This document shows positions 17,238-24,808 of a DNA stretch of 37,896 nt, one piece after another (position 1 is the stretch's first letter; each line of letters starts with the position of its first letter). Source of the stretch: Rhodospirillaceae bacterium (GTDB lineage Bacteria; Pseudomonadota; Alphaproteobacteria; UBA8366); NCBI GenBank assembly GCA_002716125.1, contig PAZH01000059.1, forward strand, positions 1 through 37,896. Reading direction: 5' to 3'. The notes beneath the pieces are model-generated. The model was not told the DNA's origin and did not search any database. It saw only the letters and a list, made by a program, of their open reading frames with translations. The position numbers were made by a program, and so were the translations under genes.

Positions 17238-17271
17238 TGTTATGTTATAACATTACAATTCTTGACGACAA
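17238..17271 (-). promoter_or_regulatory. zur operon promoter with Zur operator 2
   Basis: On the minus strand TTGTCG (17271-17266) is followed after 16 nt by TATAAC (17249-17244). The -10 is inside a 20-bp near-perfect palindrome at 17238-17257, centred on GTTATAAC, with one mismatched pair. A transcript from here would have a leader of roughly 50 nt before the zur ATG at 17187. This layout predicts autorepression by Zur. Confidence 0.75.
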
Positions 17272-17338
17272 GCACGAGCGTTCTCAGGAACTTTCCAAAA
17301 CCTTATCACGTGATTTGAACACCTTAGGAGTGGCTGCC

Positions 17339-17836
17339 ATGGCCTCTGAAAACACCGTATCAGCCGATACCTTCGCGGCGCGGCTAACCGTTGAGCAGGT
17401 CGAAGAAAGCCAGGATTTGGCCCCCAAATTCGATGCGGACGGACTAATTGCATGCATTACGACAGACGCCGAGTCGGGCGAGGTATTGATGCTCGGCTAT
17501 ATGAATGCTGACGCCTTACAACGAACGATCGCAACGGGTGAGGCCCATTATTGGAGCCGGAGCCGCCAATGCCTTTGGCACAAAGGCGCGACCAGCGGCC
17601 TTGTCCAAGAAGTTGTAGAGATGCGCATCGACGACGACCAGGATGCCGTGTGGCTACGCGTCCAGGTCGCAGGTTCAGGTGCCAGTTGTCACGTTGGGTA
17701 TCGCTCTTGCTTTTATCGCTCCATACCTCTTGGGCAAACCGGCAATACCGCCCCGCAGCTCCAGTTCGAGGAAACGACCAAGGTCTTCGATCCAGCGGAC
17801 GTCTACGGGGATGCGCCGAATCCGACACAATTGTAG
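17339..17836 (+). CDS. hisI: phosphoribosyl-AMP cyclohydrolase (HisI), zinc-ligand variant
   Basis: HisI opens the purine ring of phosphoribosyl-AMP in histidine synthesis. The family core is clear: [29 protein letters not shown], the acidic Mg site, and [11 protein letters not shown]. Of the three zinc cysteines of the canonical enzyme (in DCDxD, CHxG and SCF), two remain (C117, C124), while the DCDxD cysteine is Asp (D98-D99-D100-Q-D102). Such substitution fits an alternative HisI made under zinc limitation. I chose ATG 17339 (165 residues) because AGGAGTGG lies just upstream; the in-frame ATG at 17240 falls inside the operator. The first 30 or so residues are an unusual N-terminal extension. 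It is probably first in an operon with dihydroorotase and carbonic anhydrase. Confidence 0.88.
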   Translation: MASENTVSADTFAARLTVEQVEESQDLAPKFDADGLIACITTDAESGEVLMLGYMNADALQRTIATGEAHYWSRSRQCLWHKGATSGLVQEVVEMRIDDDQDAVWLRVQVAGSGASCHVGYRSCFYRSIPLGQTGNTAPQLQFEETTKVFDPADVYGDAPNPTQL

Positions 17837-17922
17837 CACCAAACCTACGGTTGGTTTGAAGCGCACGCGCACAGCGTCGTTTCCGTAGAAATTTCTCAGC
17901 ACCTCATAGCGTTCCAGCAATT

Positions 17923-19284
17923 ATGGCTTCATCTAAACACGGTTTTGATCTGACCCTAAAGAACGGAAGTATTTTTACCCCATCAGGATTGATGGATGCC
18001 GATATTGGTGTACGAGGCGGCAAGATCACCAGCATTGGAACGAACCTCGGAAATGCCGAGCGCACCATCGACTGTAAAGGTCTGACCGTGTTGCCGGGCA
18101 TGATCGACAGCCAGGTACACTTTCGTGAACCGGGTGCCGTTCACAAAGAAGATTTGGATTGCGGCTCCCGCGCCGCGGCGCTCGGCGGGATTACAGCGTT
18201 CTTTGAAATGCCGAACACCAACCCTCTTACGATCGACGAACCGGCGTTCACCGACAAACTAGACCGGGCCAAGGGGCGCTCCTGGACCGATTATGCGTTC
18301 TATTTAGGTGGTTCGGCGGCGAATGCGGAGAGGATCAGCGAACTTGAAAACATGCCCGGTTGCTGCGGTGTCAAAATTTTCATGGGCGCGTCGACCGGCG
18401 ATTTGCTTTCGGCCGACGACGCCACCATCCGCGAGATACTGCGTCATGGCAAACGAGTCGTGGCCGTGCACGCTGAAGACAACGACCGGCTCGATGCACG
18501 CAAACATCTCGTCGAAGGCGGCGCGGATGTCTCGGCACATCCGGAATGGCGCGACGTTGAGGTTTGCCGCCGCGCAACGGAGCGAGTTCTCCGATTAGCC
18601 AGGGAGACTGGAAGACGCGTTCACGTACTGCATATCACGACCGGCGAGGAAATGGCGCTTTTGGAGCAACACAAAGACATCGCTTCTGTCGAGGCAACGC
18701 CGCAGCACCTGACTTTCGCGGCACCCGAATGCTATGCGGAAATCGGGACAAGAGCGCAGATGAACCCGCCGATCCGCGATGCCGGCCAGCGCGCTGCCCT
18801 ATGGAACGCCTTGGTGACCGGAGTCGTCGATATTATCGGGTCGGATCACGCGCCGCATACACTCGAGGAAAAGGCCCGACCTTATCCGGAAAGTCCGAGC
18901 GGGATGCCAGGTGTTCAGACTTTGGTTCCGGTGATGCTGAATCATGTCGCTGAAGGCCGGTTAACGCTTCAGCGCCTCGTTGACCTTTGCGTCTATGGTC
19001 CGGCCCGCGTCTTCCGGCTCGCAACGAAAGGGCGGATCGCGCTTGGATACGACGCGGATTTCACGCTGGTCGACCTCAAACGTTCGGAAATCATTTCCGA
19101 CGCTTGGTCCGCCAGTAAGAGCGGATGGACACCGTATGACGGAATGAAGGTAACTGGTTGGCCCGTCGGTACGATCATTCGAGGTCATGTTGTGATGCAG
19201 GATGGGGAGTTGTTAGGCGGCCCCGTAGGCCTGCCTGTGAAATTTCACGAAACCATTTCACCCTCAAGTCAAACCGCAATTTGA
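17923..19284 (+). CDS. pyrC: class I dihydroorotase (PyrC-like), HxH variant
   Basis: A 453-residue amidohydrolase of the dihydroorotase type I family, which cyclises carbamoyl-aspartate in pyrimidine synthesis. Family landmarks are HFREPGAVHKED, the EMPNTNP segment, the carboxylatable K151 (GVKIFMGAS), H183 (VHAED), H237 (LHITT) and catalytic D308 (GSDHAPHT). In the metal-binding HxH the first His is Gln (Q64-V-H66), so the dinuclear zinc site may be altered. The gene lies 86 nt downstream of hisI in a Zur-type operon; pyrC paralogues are known members of Zur regulons. The ribosome-binding site is weak. A hydantoinase-like substrate is possible, but the motifs fit dihydroorotase best. Confidence 0.85.
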   Translation: MASSKHGFDLTLKNGSIFTPSGLMDADIGVRGGKITSIGTNLGNAERTIDCKGLTVLPGMIDSQVHFREPGAVHKEDLDCGSRAAALGGITAFFEMPNTNPLTIDEPAFTDKLDRAKGRSWTDYAFYLGGSAANAERISELENMPGCCGVKIFMGASTGDLLSADDATIREILRHGKRVVAVHAEDNDRLDARKHLVEGGADVSAHPEWRDVEVCRRATERVLRLARETGRRVHVLHITTGEEMALLEQHKDIASVEATPQHLTFAAPECYAEIGTRAQMNPPIRDAGQRAALWNALVTGVVDIIGSDHAPHTLEEKARPYPESPSGMPGVQTLVPVMLNHVAEGRLTLQRLVDLCVYGPARVFRLATKGRIALGYDADFTLVDLKRSEIISDAWSASKSGWTPYDGMKVTGWPVGTIIRGHVVMQDGELLGGPVGLPVKFHETISPSSQTAI

Positions 19285-19308
19285 GACGAGGGTTAAACAA
19301 GATCGGCC

Positions 19309-19833
19309 TTGATCGCGGGTTCCGTCTTTTGTAGCACGTGTGCGGGAAATCAGAGATGGGGGAGAAGTGAGATTTCCGAGCATATATTCGAGCCGATAAC
19401 AGAGGCAGAAGTCATCGCGGCGCAGCATGCTTGGGCCAAGCATGTTACCGAGCAGAACGTCGACCCGTTGTTGGATCTGTACGATTTTGGAACGCCAGAT
19501 CGACCGCTTCTTTTCAAGCCGACTTTGTCGGAGGTCATCCGGCGCGATCGTGGTAGCGCGCGCGCGTATTTTGTCGGCGGCGACCCGAACTATCCGCACG
19601 ATCAAGGATTTCTCAATCGCGGTTGGAAACAAGTCGAGTTTCAAAGCGCGGCTGGTCCACTCCCGAATCCAGGCGCTCTCAGCTATAGCGATATGGGGAA
19701 TTACGCTTTTGTCGATGGGGATGGCGACGTGACACACGCCGACTATACGTTTGTCTATCACAAACGCGACGGGCGGGTCCTTATTTCGCTACATCACTCA
19801 TCGCTCACGTGGTTCCCCGCCTCGGACGGTTAA
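19309..19833 (+). CDS. iota-class carbonic anhydrase (COG4337, SnoaL/NTF2-like fold)
   Basis: A protein of up to 174 residues that, by recalled family pattern, matches COG4337/iota-carbonic anhydrases. Matching segments are LLFKPTLSE (67-75), ARAYFVGG, the GW near residue 105, MGNYAFVDGDGD (129-140), YTFVYHK and the hallmark HHSS at 162-165 near the C-terminus. These NTF2-like enzymes hydrate CO2 to bicarbonate; cyanobacterial and algal members are reported to work without a metal. It follows the zinc-limitation genes hisI and dihydroorotase on the same strand, which suits a zinc-free replacement for zinc carbonic anhydrases. The start is uncertain. TTG 19309 has no good ribosome-binding site. 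An in-frame ATT at 19372 is preceded by GGGGGAG and would remove a non-family N-terminus. No signal peptide is seen. Confidence 0.82.
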   Translation: MIAGSVFCSTCAGNQRWGRSEISEHIFEPITEAEVIAAQHAWAKHVTEQNVDPLLDLYDFGTPDRPLLFKPTLSEVIRRDRGSARAYFVGGDPNYPHDQGFLNRGWKQVEFQSAAGPLPNPGALSYSDMGNYAFVDGDGDVTHADYTFVYHKRDGRVLISLHHSSLTWFPASDG

Positions 19834-19891
19834 GCGGCCCGTGGCGCCAATCTCGAAGCAGTTAAAAACGAGCTGAGTCCAGCGGGAAATC

Positions 19892-19927
19892 TTGAACTGA
19901 ACGACTGTTATGTTATAACATAACAGT
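19892..19927 (+). promoter_or_regulatory. promoter and Zur operator 3 of the COG0523-DUF1826 operon
   Basis: TTGAAC (19892-19897) and TATAAC (19914-19919) are 16 nt apart. The -10 is centred in a 24-bp perfect palindrome at 19904-19927 with core GTTATAAC and outer arms ACTGTTAT. This is the best operator in the window. Transcription should begin near 19926-19928, which argues against the ATG at 19932 as the translation start of the downstream GTPase. Confidence 0.82.
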
Positions 19928-20015
19928 TCTGATGAGCCGCCCCGCTGCGGCAGCGCGTTCGTTTCAGTATTACCCCATTCCCGACAGCCCGTCATTTATG
20001 GCCAAGGACGAAATA

Positions 20016-21233
20016 ATGATTGCCGAAGCTTCTCGCCTTCCCGTCACCGTGCTTTCCGGATTTCTTGGAGCCGGCAAGACGACACTTCTTAACCGCGTTC
20101 TGAACAATCGCGAAGGTCGGCGCGTCGCCGTCATCGTCAACGATATGTCCGAAGTGAATATCGATGCCGATCTCGTGCGCGCGGATACTGAACTAAGCCG
20201 CACCGACGAAACACTGGTCGAAATGTCGAACGGCTGCATTTGCTGCACGTTGCGCGATGATCTACTCGAGGAGGTGCGACGGCTCGCCGATGAAGACCGC
20301 TTCGACTATCTACTCATCGAGTCGACGGGCATTTCCGAACCCTTACCCGTCGCGGCAACTTTCGATTTTCGCGATGAAGAGGGTGTGAGCCTGTCCGACG
20401 TCGCGCGCCTCGATACCATGGTGACCGTCGTCGACGCGGTGAACCTGCTCAACGATTATTCCAGCCACGACTTCTTGCGGGACCGGGGCGAGACAATGGG
20501 TGAGGAAGATGACCGAACCCTGGTGCACCTGCTGACCGATCAAATCGAATTCGCAGACGTCGTCGTCCTCAACAAAGTCGCTGATGCAACGCCAAACCAA
20601 GTGGACGCCGCGCGCAAAATCATCCGCAGCCTGAACGCAGACGCGAAAATAATCGAAACCAATCACTCGGATGTTCCCGCCGATTCAATTTTAGATACCG
20701 GCATGTTCGATTTCGAAAAGGCGCATGAACACGCGATGTGGGCCAAGGAATTGTTCGGATACGAGGACCATACGCCCGAAACCGAGGAATACGGTATCAC
20801 GAGCTTTATCTATCGGGCGCGGCAGCCGTTCCACCCCGAACGCATTCACGCAGTACTGAACGGCGATTTACCCGGCGTGATTCGCGCTAAAGGACATTTC
20901 TGGATTGCGACGCGGCCGGACTGGGTCGCGGAATTCTCGCTTGCCGGCGCGTTGTCGAGCACCAATCCGCTCGGCACTTGGTGGGCATCGGTACCGAAGG
21001 AGCAATGGCCGGAGAGCGAAGTCGCCCAGGCTTACATGCGTGACAACTGGCAGGAGCCCTGGGGCGACCGCCGTCAGGAGATCGTTTTCATCGGCAGCGA
21101 GATTGATTGGCCGGCGTTGAGGGCGCGCCTCGATGCTTGCCTCCTTCCGGAGTCCACCGCCAATAGTCTCGAAACACTTCCCGACCTGCCGGACCCCTTC
21201 CCCGGATGGCGTCGTGTTGAGGCCGCAGAATGA
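20016..21233 (+). CDS. COG0523 GTPase, ZigA/YciC-type zinc metallochaperone
   Basis: A G3E-family GTPase of 405 residues from ATG 20016. Walker A is G15-FLGAGKT-T23, the metal motif C74-I-C76-C77, the ESTGISEP switch near 108, and the NKVAD guanine motif near 192. The C-terminal part ([14 protein letters not shown] ... [18 protein letters not shown]) is the signature of the larger ZigA/YciC branch, induced by zinc starvation in other bacteria. It lacks the His-rich linker of the paralogue at 15503-16663. I chose 20016 over 19932 and 19998 because AAGGA lies 7 nt upstream and the Zur palindrome is at 19904-19927. Its stop overlaps the DUF1826 start. Confidence 0.9.
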   Translation: MIAEASRLPVTVLSGFLGAGKTTLLNRVLNNREGRRVAVIVNDMSEVNIDADLVRADTELSRTDETLVEMSNGCICCTLRDDLLEEVRRLADEDRFDYLLIESTGISEPLPVAATFDFRDEEGVSLSDVARLDTMVTVVDAVNLLNDYSSHDFLRDRGETMGEEDDRTLVHLLTDQIEFADVVVLNKVADATPNQVDAARKIIRSLNADAKIIETNHSDVPADSILDTGMFDFEKAHEHAMWAKELFGYEDHTPETEEYGITSFIYRARQPFHPERIHAVLNGDLPGVIRAKGHFWIATRPDWVAEFSLAGALSSTNPLGTWWASVPKEQWPESEVAQAYMRDNWQEPWGDRRQEIVFIGSEIDWPALRARLDACLLPESTANSLETLPDLPDPFPGWRRVEAAE

Positions 21234-21952
21234 CCCTTATTGAAGAAACGCATCGGAAACCGCCGGTGAGTGAACGCGCCGCGCTCGTGAAGACGGGTGG
21301 ACGGTCGGACGCGGTTCGCAGCGTCGAAACGCGTGACGGTCTCGCCGGAATCGTTGAACCGGACGTGGCGCTCGTTATTTGGGAGCGCTCGCTTCCGCTC
21401 TCCGTTCGGGATTGGCTTGAGGAATTGGAGTCGCGGCAATTGCCGAACCTGCGCGTTCTGATCGCGCCGGCCGACGTTCGGCGCGCCATCGAACCTCATA
21501 TGGACGCTTGCGGGATGCCTGGTGGCGAGATGCGCGATTTGCTCATCCGAGACATCGAGGCGCTTGTATCGATCTTCGCGGACATTACCGCAAGCAACCT
21601 TGTCGATGTTCGCCTCGAGCGGATCGTTCACGACGCCTGTTGGAAATTCCATCGCGATTCTGTCGAGACGCGCCTTTTGACGACGTATCGCGGCCCCGCC
21701 ACCGAATGGGTTCAACCAGAAGACGCTGCACAGGCCATGCGCGAACAACGAAACTACGACGGCCAACTTGAACGGCTCCAAGACCATGGCGTGGCTATTT
21801 TCAAGGGAAGCCGCGCGCAAGCCGTCAGCGGGATTGTGCACCGCTCACCGCCCATCGAAGGGTCGGGGTGCACACGCTTGCTGCTCTGCCTTAACCGGCC
21901 ATCCGAAGTCTCTCCCGCGCCCTGGTCGCCGGATTCTGAGGTATTGCGTTAA
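21230..21952 (+). CDS. DUF1826 protein, probable Zur-regulon member
   Basis: A 240-residue protein of the DUF1826 family, recognised by [20 protein letters not shown] (138-157) and the later GIVHRSPP (201-208). Its function is unknown. DUF1826 genes are often found beside ZigA-type COG0523 genes in proteobacteria, and here the two overlap by 4 nt (ATGA), so they are translationally coupled under the same Zur operator. H141-x-D143, H204 and R216 are spaced like the HxD...H...R set of cupin/2-oxoglutarate oxygenases, which suggests a non-zinc metal site; this is inference only. It converges with the amidohydrolase gene, 6 nt apart. Confidence 0.82.
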   Translation: MTLIEETHRKPPVSERAALVKTGGRSDAVRSVETRDGLAGIVEPDVALVIWERSLPLSVRDWLEELESRQLPNLRVLIAPADVRRAIEPHMDACGMPGGEMRDLLIRDIEALVSIFADITASNLVDVRLERIVHDACWKFHRDSVETRLLTTYRGPATEWVQPEDAAQAMREQRNYDGQLERLQDHGVAIFKGSRAQAVSGIVHRSPPIEGSGCTRLLLCLNRPSEVSPAPWSPDSEVLR

Positions 21953-21958
21953 TCGGCG

Positions 21959-23326
21959 TTAGGCCGCGTTCGACAGCGTCGGCCGGACGAAGCGCGCGCC
22001 CCCCCCTGCTTGATTCTTGATCTCGGATCCGTCCCAGACCAGTTCGCCCCGGCAGTATGTGGCCGCAACCTTCACGTTGAATCGACGTCCGCCGAAGGAA
22101 CTCCACGTGACCGCCGACTGGCTATTCGACGGGTCGAAATTGTGCGGTTCTTTTTTCAGGATCACAATATCGGCGTCGTGCCCCGGCGCGAGCCGGCCTT
22201 TGCGGTCACCAATCAGGAAATGGTCCGCCGGGCCGTCGCAGAGCATCTTGACCGCCATCCGGGGACCAATCCCGTGCTCCTCGCAGCCAGTCCAAAACGC
22301 CGGCAAGAGCGTCTCCAAGCCGGGCCCGCCCGACGTGTTCTTGAAAATGTTCGGATCGCCTTTCCGCTCTAAGCCCCAGCTGACATGGTCGGAAGAGACG
22401 AAGGTACAATGGCCCGCCGCCACATGCTGCCATAACAACTCTGTCTCCGCCTTCGGACGCATCGGCGGGTAGTGTTTCACCTTGGCGCCAAGTTTTTCCG
22501 CATGCTCCTCGTGACTGATCATCAAGTATTGGACGCAGGTCTCGATCGAGGCCGCATGTCCGGCAGCCCGATACATCTCGCAAATCTCGAAGCCTCGGCT
22601 GGTCGAGCAATGCACCACATGTCCCCTGGCACCCGTGCGCGCGCCGAGTTCATATACGATGACCGAGGCTAAATCTTCGATCAGCGGTGTATGCGCGCGT
22701 GCGAACGCGTCCCAGCCGGTATCGCCGGCTTCCGTCAGACGCGCGATGTTTCGCCGTGTCATTTCCTGCATCTGATTGTGAACGCCGCATGCGAGGCCTG
22801 CTTTGGCAATTTCGGTGAACGCGGCTTCCAGATCGTCTTCCATGATCCGCGGAAAGCGGCCCGGCGCGGCCTCGAACGTCGAGAACTTGAAGGCGGCCGC
22901 CCCCGCTTCGATCATTCCCGAAATTTCAGCGATCCCATCGTCTTCGCCGATGGTCGCATGCAGTGCCACATCGACGTGACAGTCACGCTTCACTTCGTCC
23001 GCCTTGCGCTCGAATTCTTCTCGCGACGCAATCGCCTTCGGATCGTCATAAGGCATATCGACCATGACCGTGACGCCCCCCGCCGCCGCCGCGCGGGACG
23101 CTCGGCCCAGGCCCTCTTGGTTCAGCTGACTGGCGGCATGAGTCTGGCCGTCGACGACGCCGGGAATAATCCAGCTGCCGCGGCAATCCTGTACCTCCGC
23201 CGCGGCGGGCGGGGTGCCTTCGCCAACGCTCTCGATGGTCTCGCCGCTCACCGCGACATAGCCGTCGGCGATGACGCGATCGGGTGTCACAACGTCTCCC
23301 CGGATAACCAGATCTGCTTCGCTCAT
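21959..23326 (-). CDS. cyclic amidohydrolase (allantoinase/hydantoinase/dihydroorotase-like)
   Basis: A 455-residue amidohydrolase. Expected metal-site residues are K147 (AFKFST, carboxylatable Lys), H183 (GVHNQ), H239 (VVHCST) and D313 (SSDHVSW); the first motif is Q61-T-H63 instead of HxH. Cyclic ureide or imide hydrolysis (allantoinase, hydantoinase or dihydropyrimidinase-like) is likely, but the exact substrate is open. I chose ATG 23326 because a GGGAGGTG ribosome-binding site lies directly upstream; the open frame continues to 23635 but the extra 103 residues overlap the divergent oxidoreductase gene and look non-coding. It is divergent from the FAD oxidoreductase, with a 160-nt gap for promoters. 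No Zur-like site is seen there. Confidence 0.82.
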   Translation of the reverse strand: MSEADLVIRGDVVTPDRVIADGYVAVSGETIESVGEGTPPAAAEVQDCRGSWIIPGVVDGQTHAASQLNQEGLGRASRAAAAGGVTVMVDMPYDDPKAIASREEFERKADEVKRDCHVDVALHATIGEDDGIAEISGMIEAGAAAFKFSTFEAAPGRFPRIMEDDLEAAFTEIAKAGLACGVHNQMQEMTRRNIARLTEAGDTGWDAFARAHTPLIEDLASVIVYELGARTGARGHVVHCSTSRGFEICEMYRAAGHAASIETCVQYLMISHEEHAEKLGAKVKHYPPMRPKAETELLWQHVAAGHCTFVSSDHVSWGLERKGDPNIFKNTSGGPGLETLLPAFWTGCEEHGIGPRMAVKMLCDGPADHFLIGDRKGRLAPGHDADIVILKKEPHNFDPSNSQSAVTWSSFGGRRFNVKVAATYCRGELVWDGSEIKNQAGGGARFVRPTLSNAA

Positions 23327-23486
23327 ATCGACACCTCCCGCGCCCTTTGCTTTCCGCTTATAAAATCGAAGTCCTAATCTTAGAGCGCGGACGCGGGCTG
23401 ACAAACGAATCTCGGCAATAGTAGCCGCTCTACCTGACGGGATTCGCCTGTTATGATCGAGCAATGACCGAAAGAGAGGCAACACC

Positions 23487-24794
23487 ATGACGGACACGGC
23501 GGACGCGATCATCATTGGCGCGGGCGTGATTGGCGCGGCGACGGCGTTCGAGCTGGCAAAGCTCGGGTACAAGACACTGTCGGTCGACCGAAACGCGGAG
23601 GCGGGGCACGGATCCACCTCCAGCTCCTGCGCCATTATCCGTGTGCATTACTCGACCCTCGACGGCACCGCCTTCGCCTATGAAGGCTACTTCTATTGGC
23701 GCGATTGGGCGGAATATCTCGGTGTCGAGGACGAACGCGGGTTCGCGACTTTTCGTGACGTCGGCTGTCTTGTCACCAAGACGGAAGCCAACGGCTATAT
23801 GGCCAACTACCTTGCGCACTGCGACGCGCTCGACATTCCCTATGAGGATTGGTCGGCGGCAAAAGTCAGGGAGCGCCTACCGATCTACGATATGCAGGCC
23901 TACTACCCGGCGAAGCGCCCTGAGGATGCCGATTTCGGCGCGCCGACAGGCGGTGAGGTCGCCGGCGGTGTTTTCTTTCCGACCGCCGGATATGTGACCG
24001 ACCCGGCCCTCGCCACGCACAATCTGCAACGCGCCGCCGAAGCGCACGGGGCCCGCTTCCGCTTCAACGCAACGATTACGGAAATCCTACAGGAAAGCGG
24101 CCGGGTCAGTGGCGTGAAGCTCACGGACGGAACGGCGCTGCACGCGCCTGTGGTGATCAATGTCGGCGGCCCGGCCTCTTCGTTGATCAACGCGATGGCG
24201 GGCGTGACCGACGACATGACCATGACGACACGCGCGCTTAAACAAGAGGTGGTGCATGTCCCCTCCCCCGCCGGTTTCGATTTCGAGCAGAACGGTATCG
24301 TCGTCTCCGACAGCGATATATCCTGTTATTGCCGGCCCGAGCACGGCAACCACATCCTAATCGGCTCCGAAGATCCGCCGTGCGACGAGCATGTCTGGAT
24401 CGCCGACGATGCCGACTACGACCGCAACTTCACCGCGCAATGGAACGTGCAAGCCATGCGCTACGCCCAACGTGTGCCGAGCCTCGGCATCCCCAACACC
24501 GCCAGCGGCGTGGTCGACTGCTATGACGTCACGGAAGACTGGATTCCGATCTATGACAAATCGAGCCTGCCCGGCTTCTATATGGCCTGTGGGACCAGTG
24601 GCAATCAGTACAAGAACGCCGCGATCGCAGGGAAGATGATGGCGGCCCTCGTCGACTACTGCGAGGCCGGCAACGACCACGACACGAACCCGCTCACGTT
24701 CCGCCTCCCCTATATCGGACGCGATACCGATGTCGGCTTCTACTCAAGAAAGCGCGAAATCAATCCCAACAGCAGTTTTTCGGTCTTGGGATGA
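23487..24794 (+). CDS. FAD-dependent oxidoreductase (DAO family)
   Basis: A 435-residue D-amino-acid-oxidase-family flavoprotein (relatives include sarcosine, dimethylglycine and glycine oxidases). The FAD-binding Rossmann motif is IIGAGVIGAATAFELAKLG near residues 10-28, followed by the DRN acidic end of strand 2 and GHGSTSSSCAIIR, typical of the family. The C-terminal FAD segment is GFYMACGTSGNQYKNAA. A GAGAGG ribosome-binding site precedes the ATG. It probably oxidises an N-methylated or secondary amine; the substrate is unknown. Its stop overlaps the next frame's upstream ATG (24791), so the EF-hand protein is likely co-expressed. Confidence 0.87.
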   Translation: MTDTADAIIIGAGVIGAATAFELAKLGYKTLSVDRNAEAGHGSTSSSCAIIRVHYSTLDGTAFAYEGYFYWRDWAEYLGVEDERGFATFRDVGCLVTKTEANGYMANYLAHCDALDIPYEDWSAAKVRERLPIYDMQAYYPAKRPEDADFGAPTGGEVAGGVFFPTAGYVTDPALATHNLQRAAEAHGARFRFNATITEILQESGRVSGVKLTDGTALHAPVVINVGGPASSLINAMAGVTDDMTMTTRALKQEVVHVPSPAGFDFEQNGIVVSDSDISCYCRPEHGNHILIGSEDPPCDEHVWIADDADYDRNFTAQWNVQAMRYAQRVPSLGIPNTASGVVDCYDVTEDWIPIYDKSSLPGFYMACGTSGNQYKNAAIAGKMMAALVDYCEAGNDHDTNPLTFRLPYIGRDTDVGFYSRKREINPNSSFSVLG

Positions 24795-24808
24795 GGAGGG
24801 GACGGCTG

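Noticed and set aside
17840..17858. CAAACC/GGTTTG stem after hisI as a terminator
   Set aside because: Only 6 bp with a 7-nt loop and no T-tract. It may matter for RNA processing but cannot be called a terminator.
19932..20015. Upstream ATG codons (19932, 19998) for the second COG0523 GTPase
   Set aside because: The Zur operator and -10 box end at 19927, so a start at 19932 would be at or before the transcription start. 20016 has AAGGA 7 nt upstream and a family-like N-terminus.
23327..23635. N-terminal extension of the amidohydrolase frame
   Set aside because: It overlaps the divergent oxidoreductase gene, looks non-coding, and the ATG at 23326 has an excellent ribosome-binding site.
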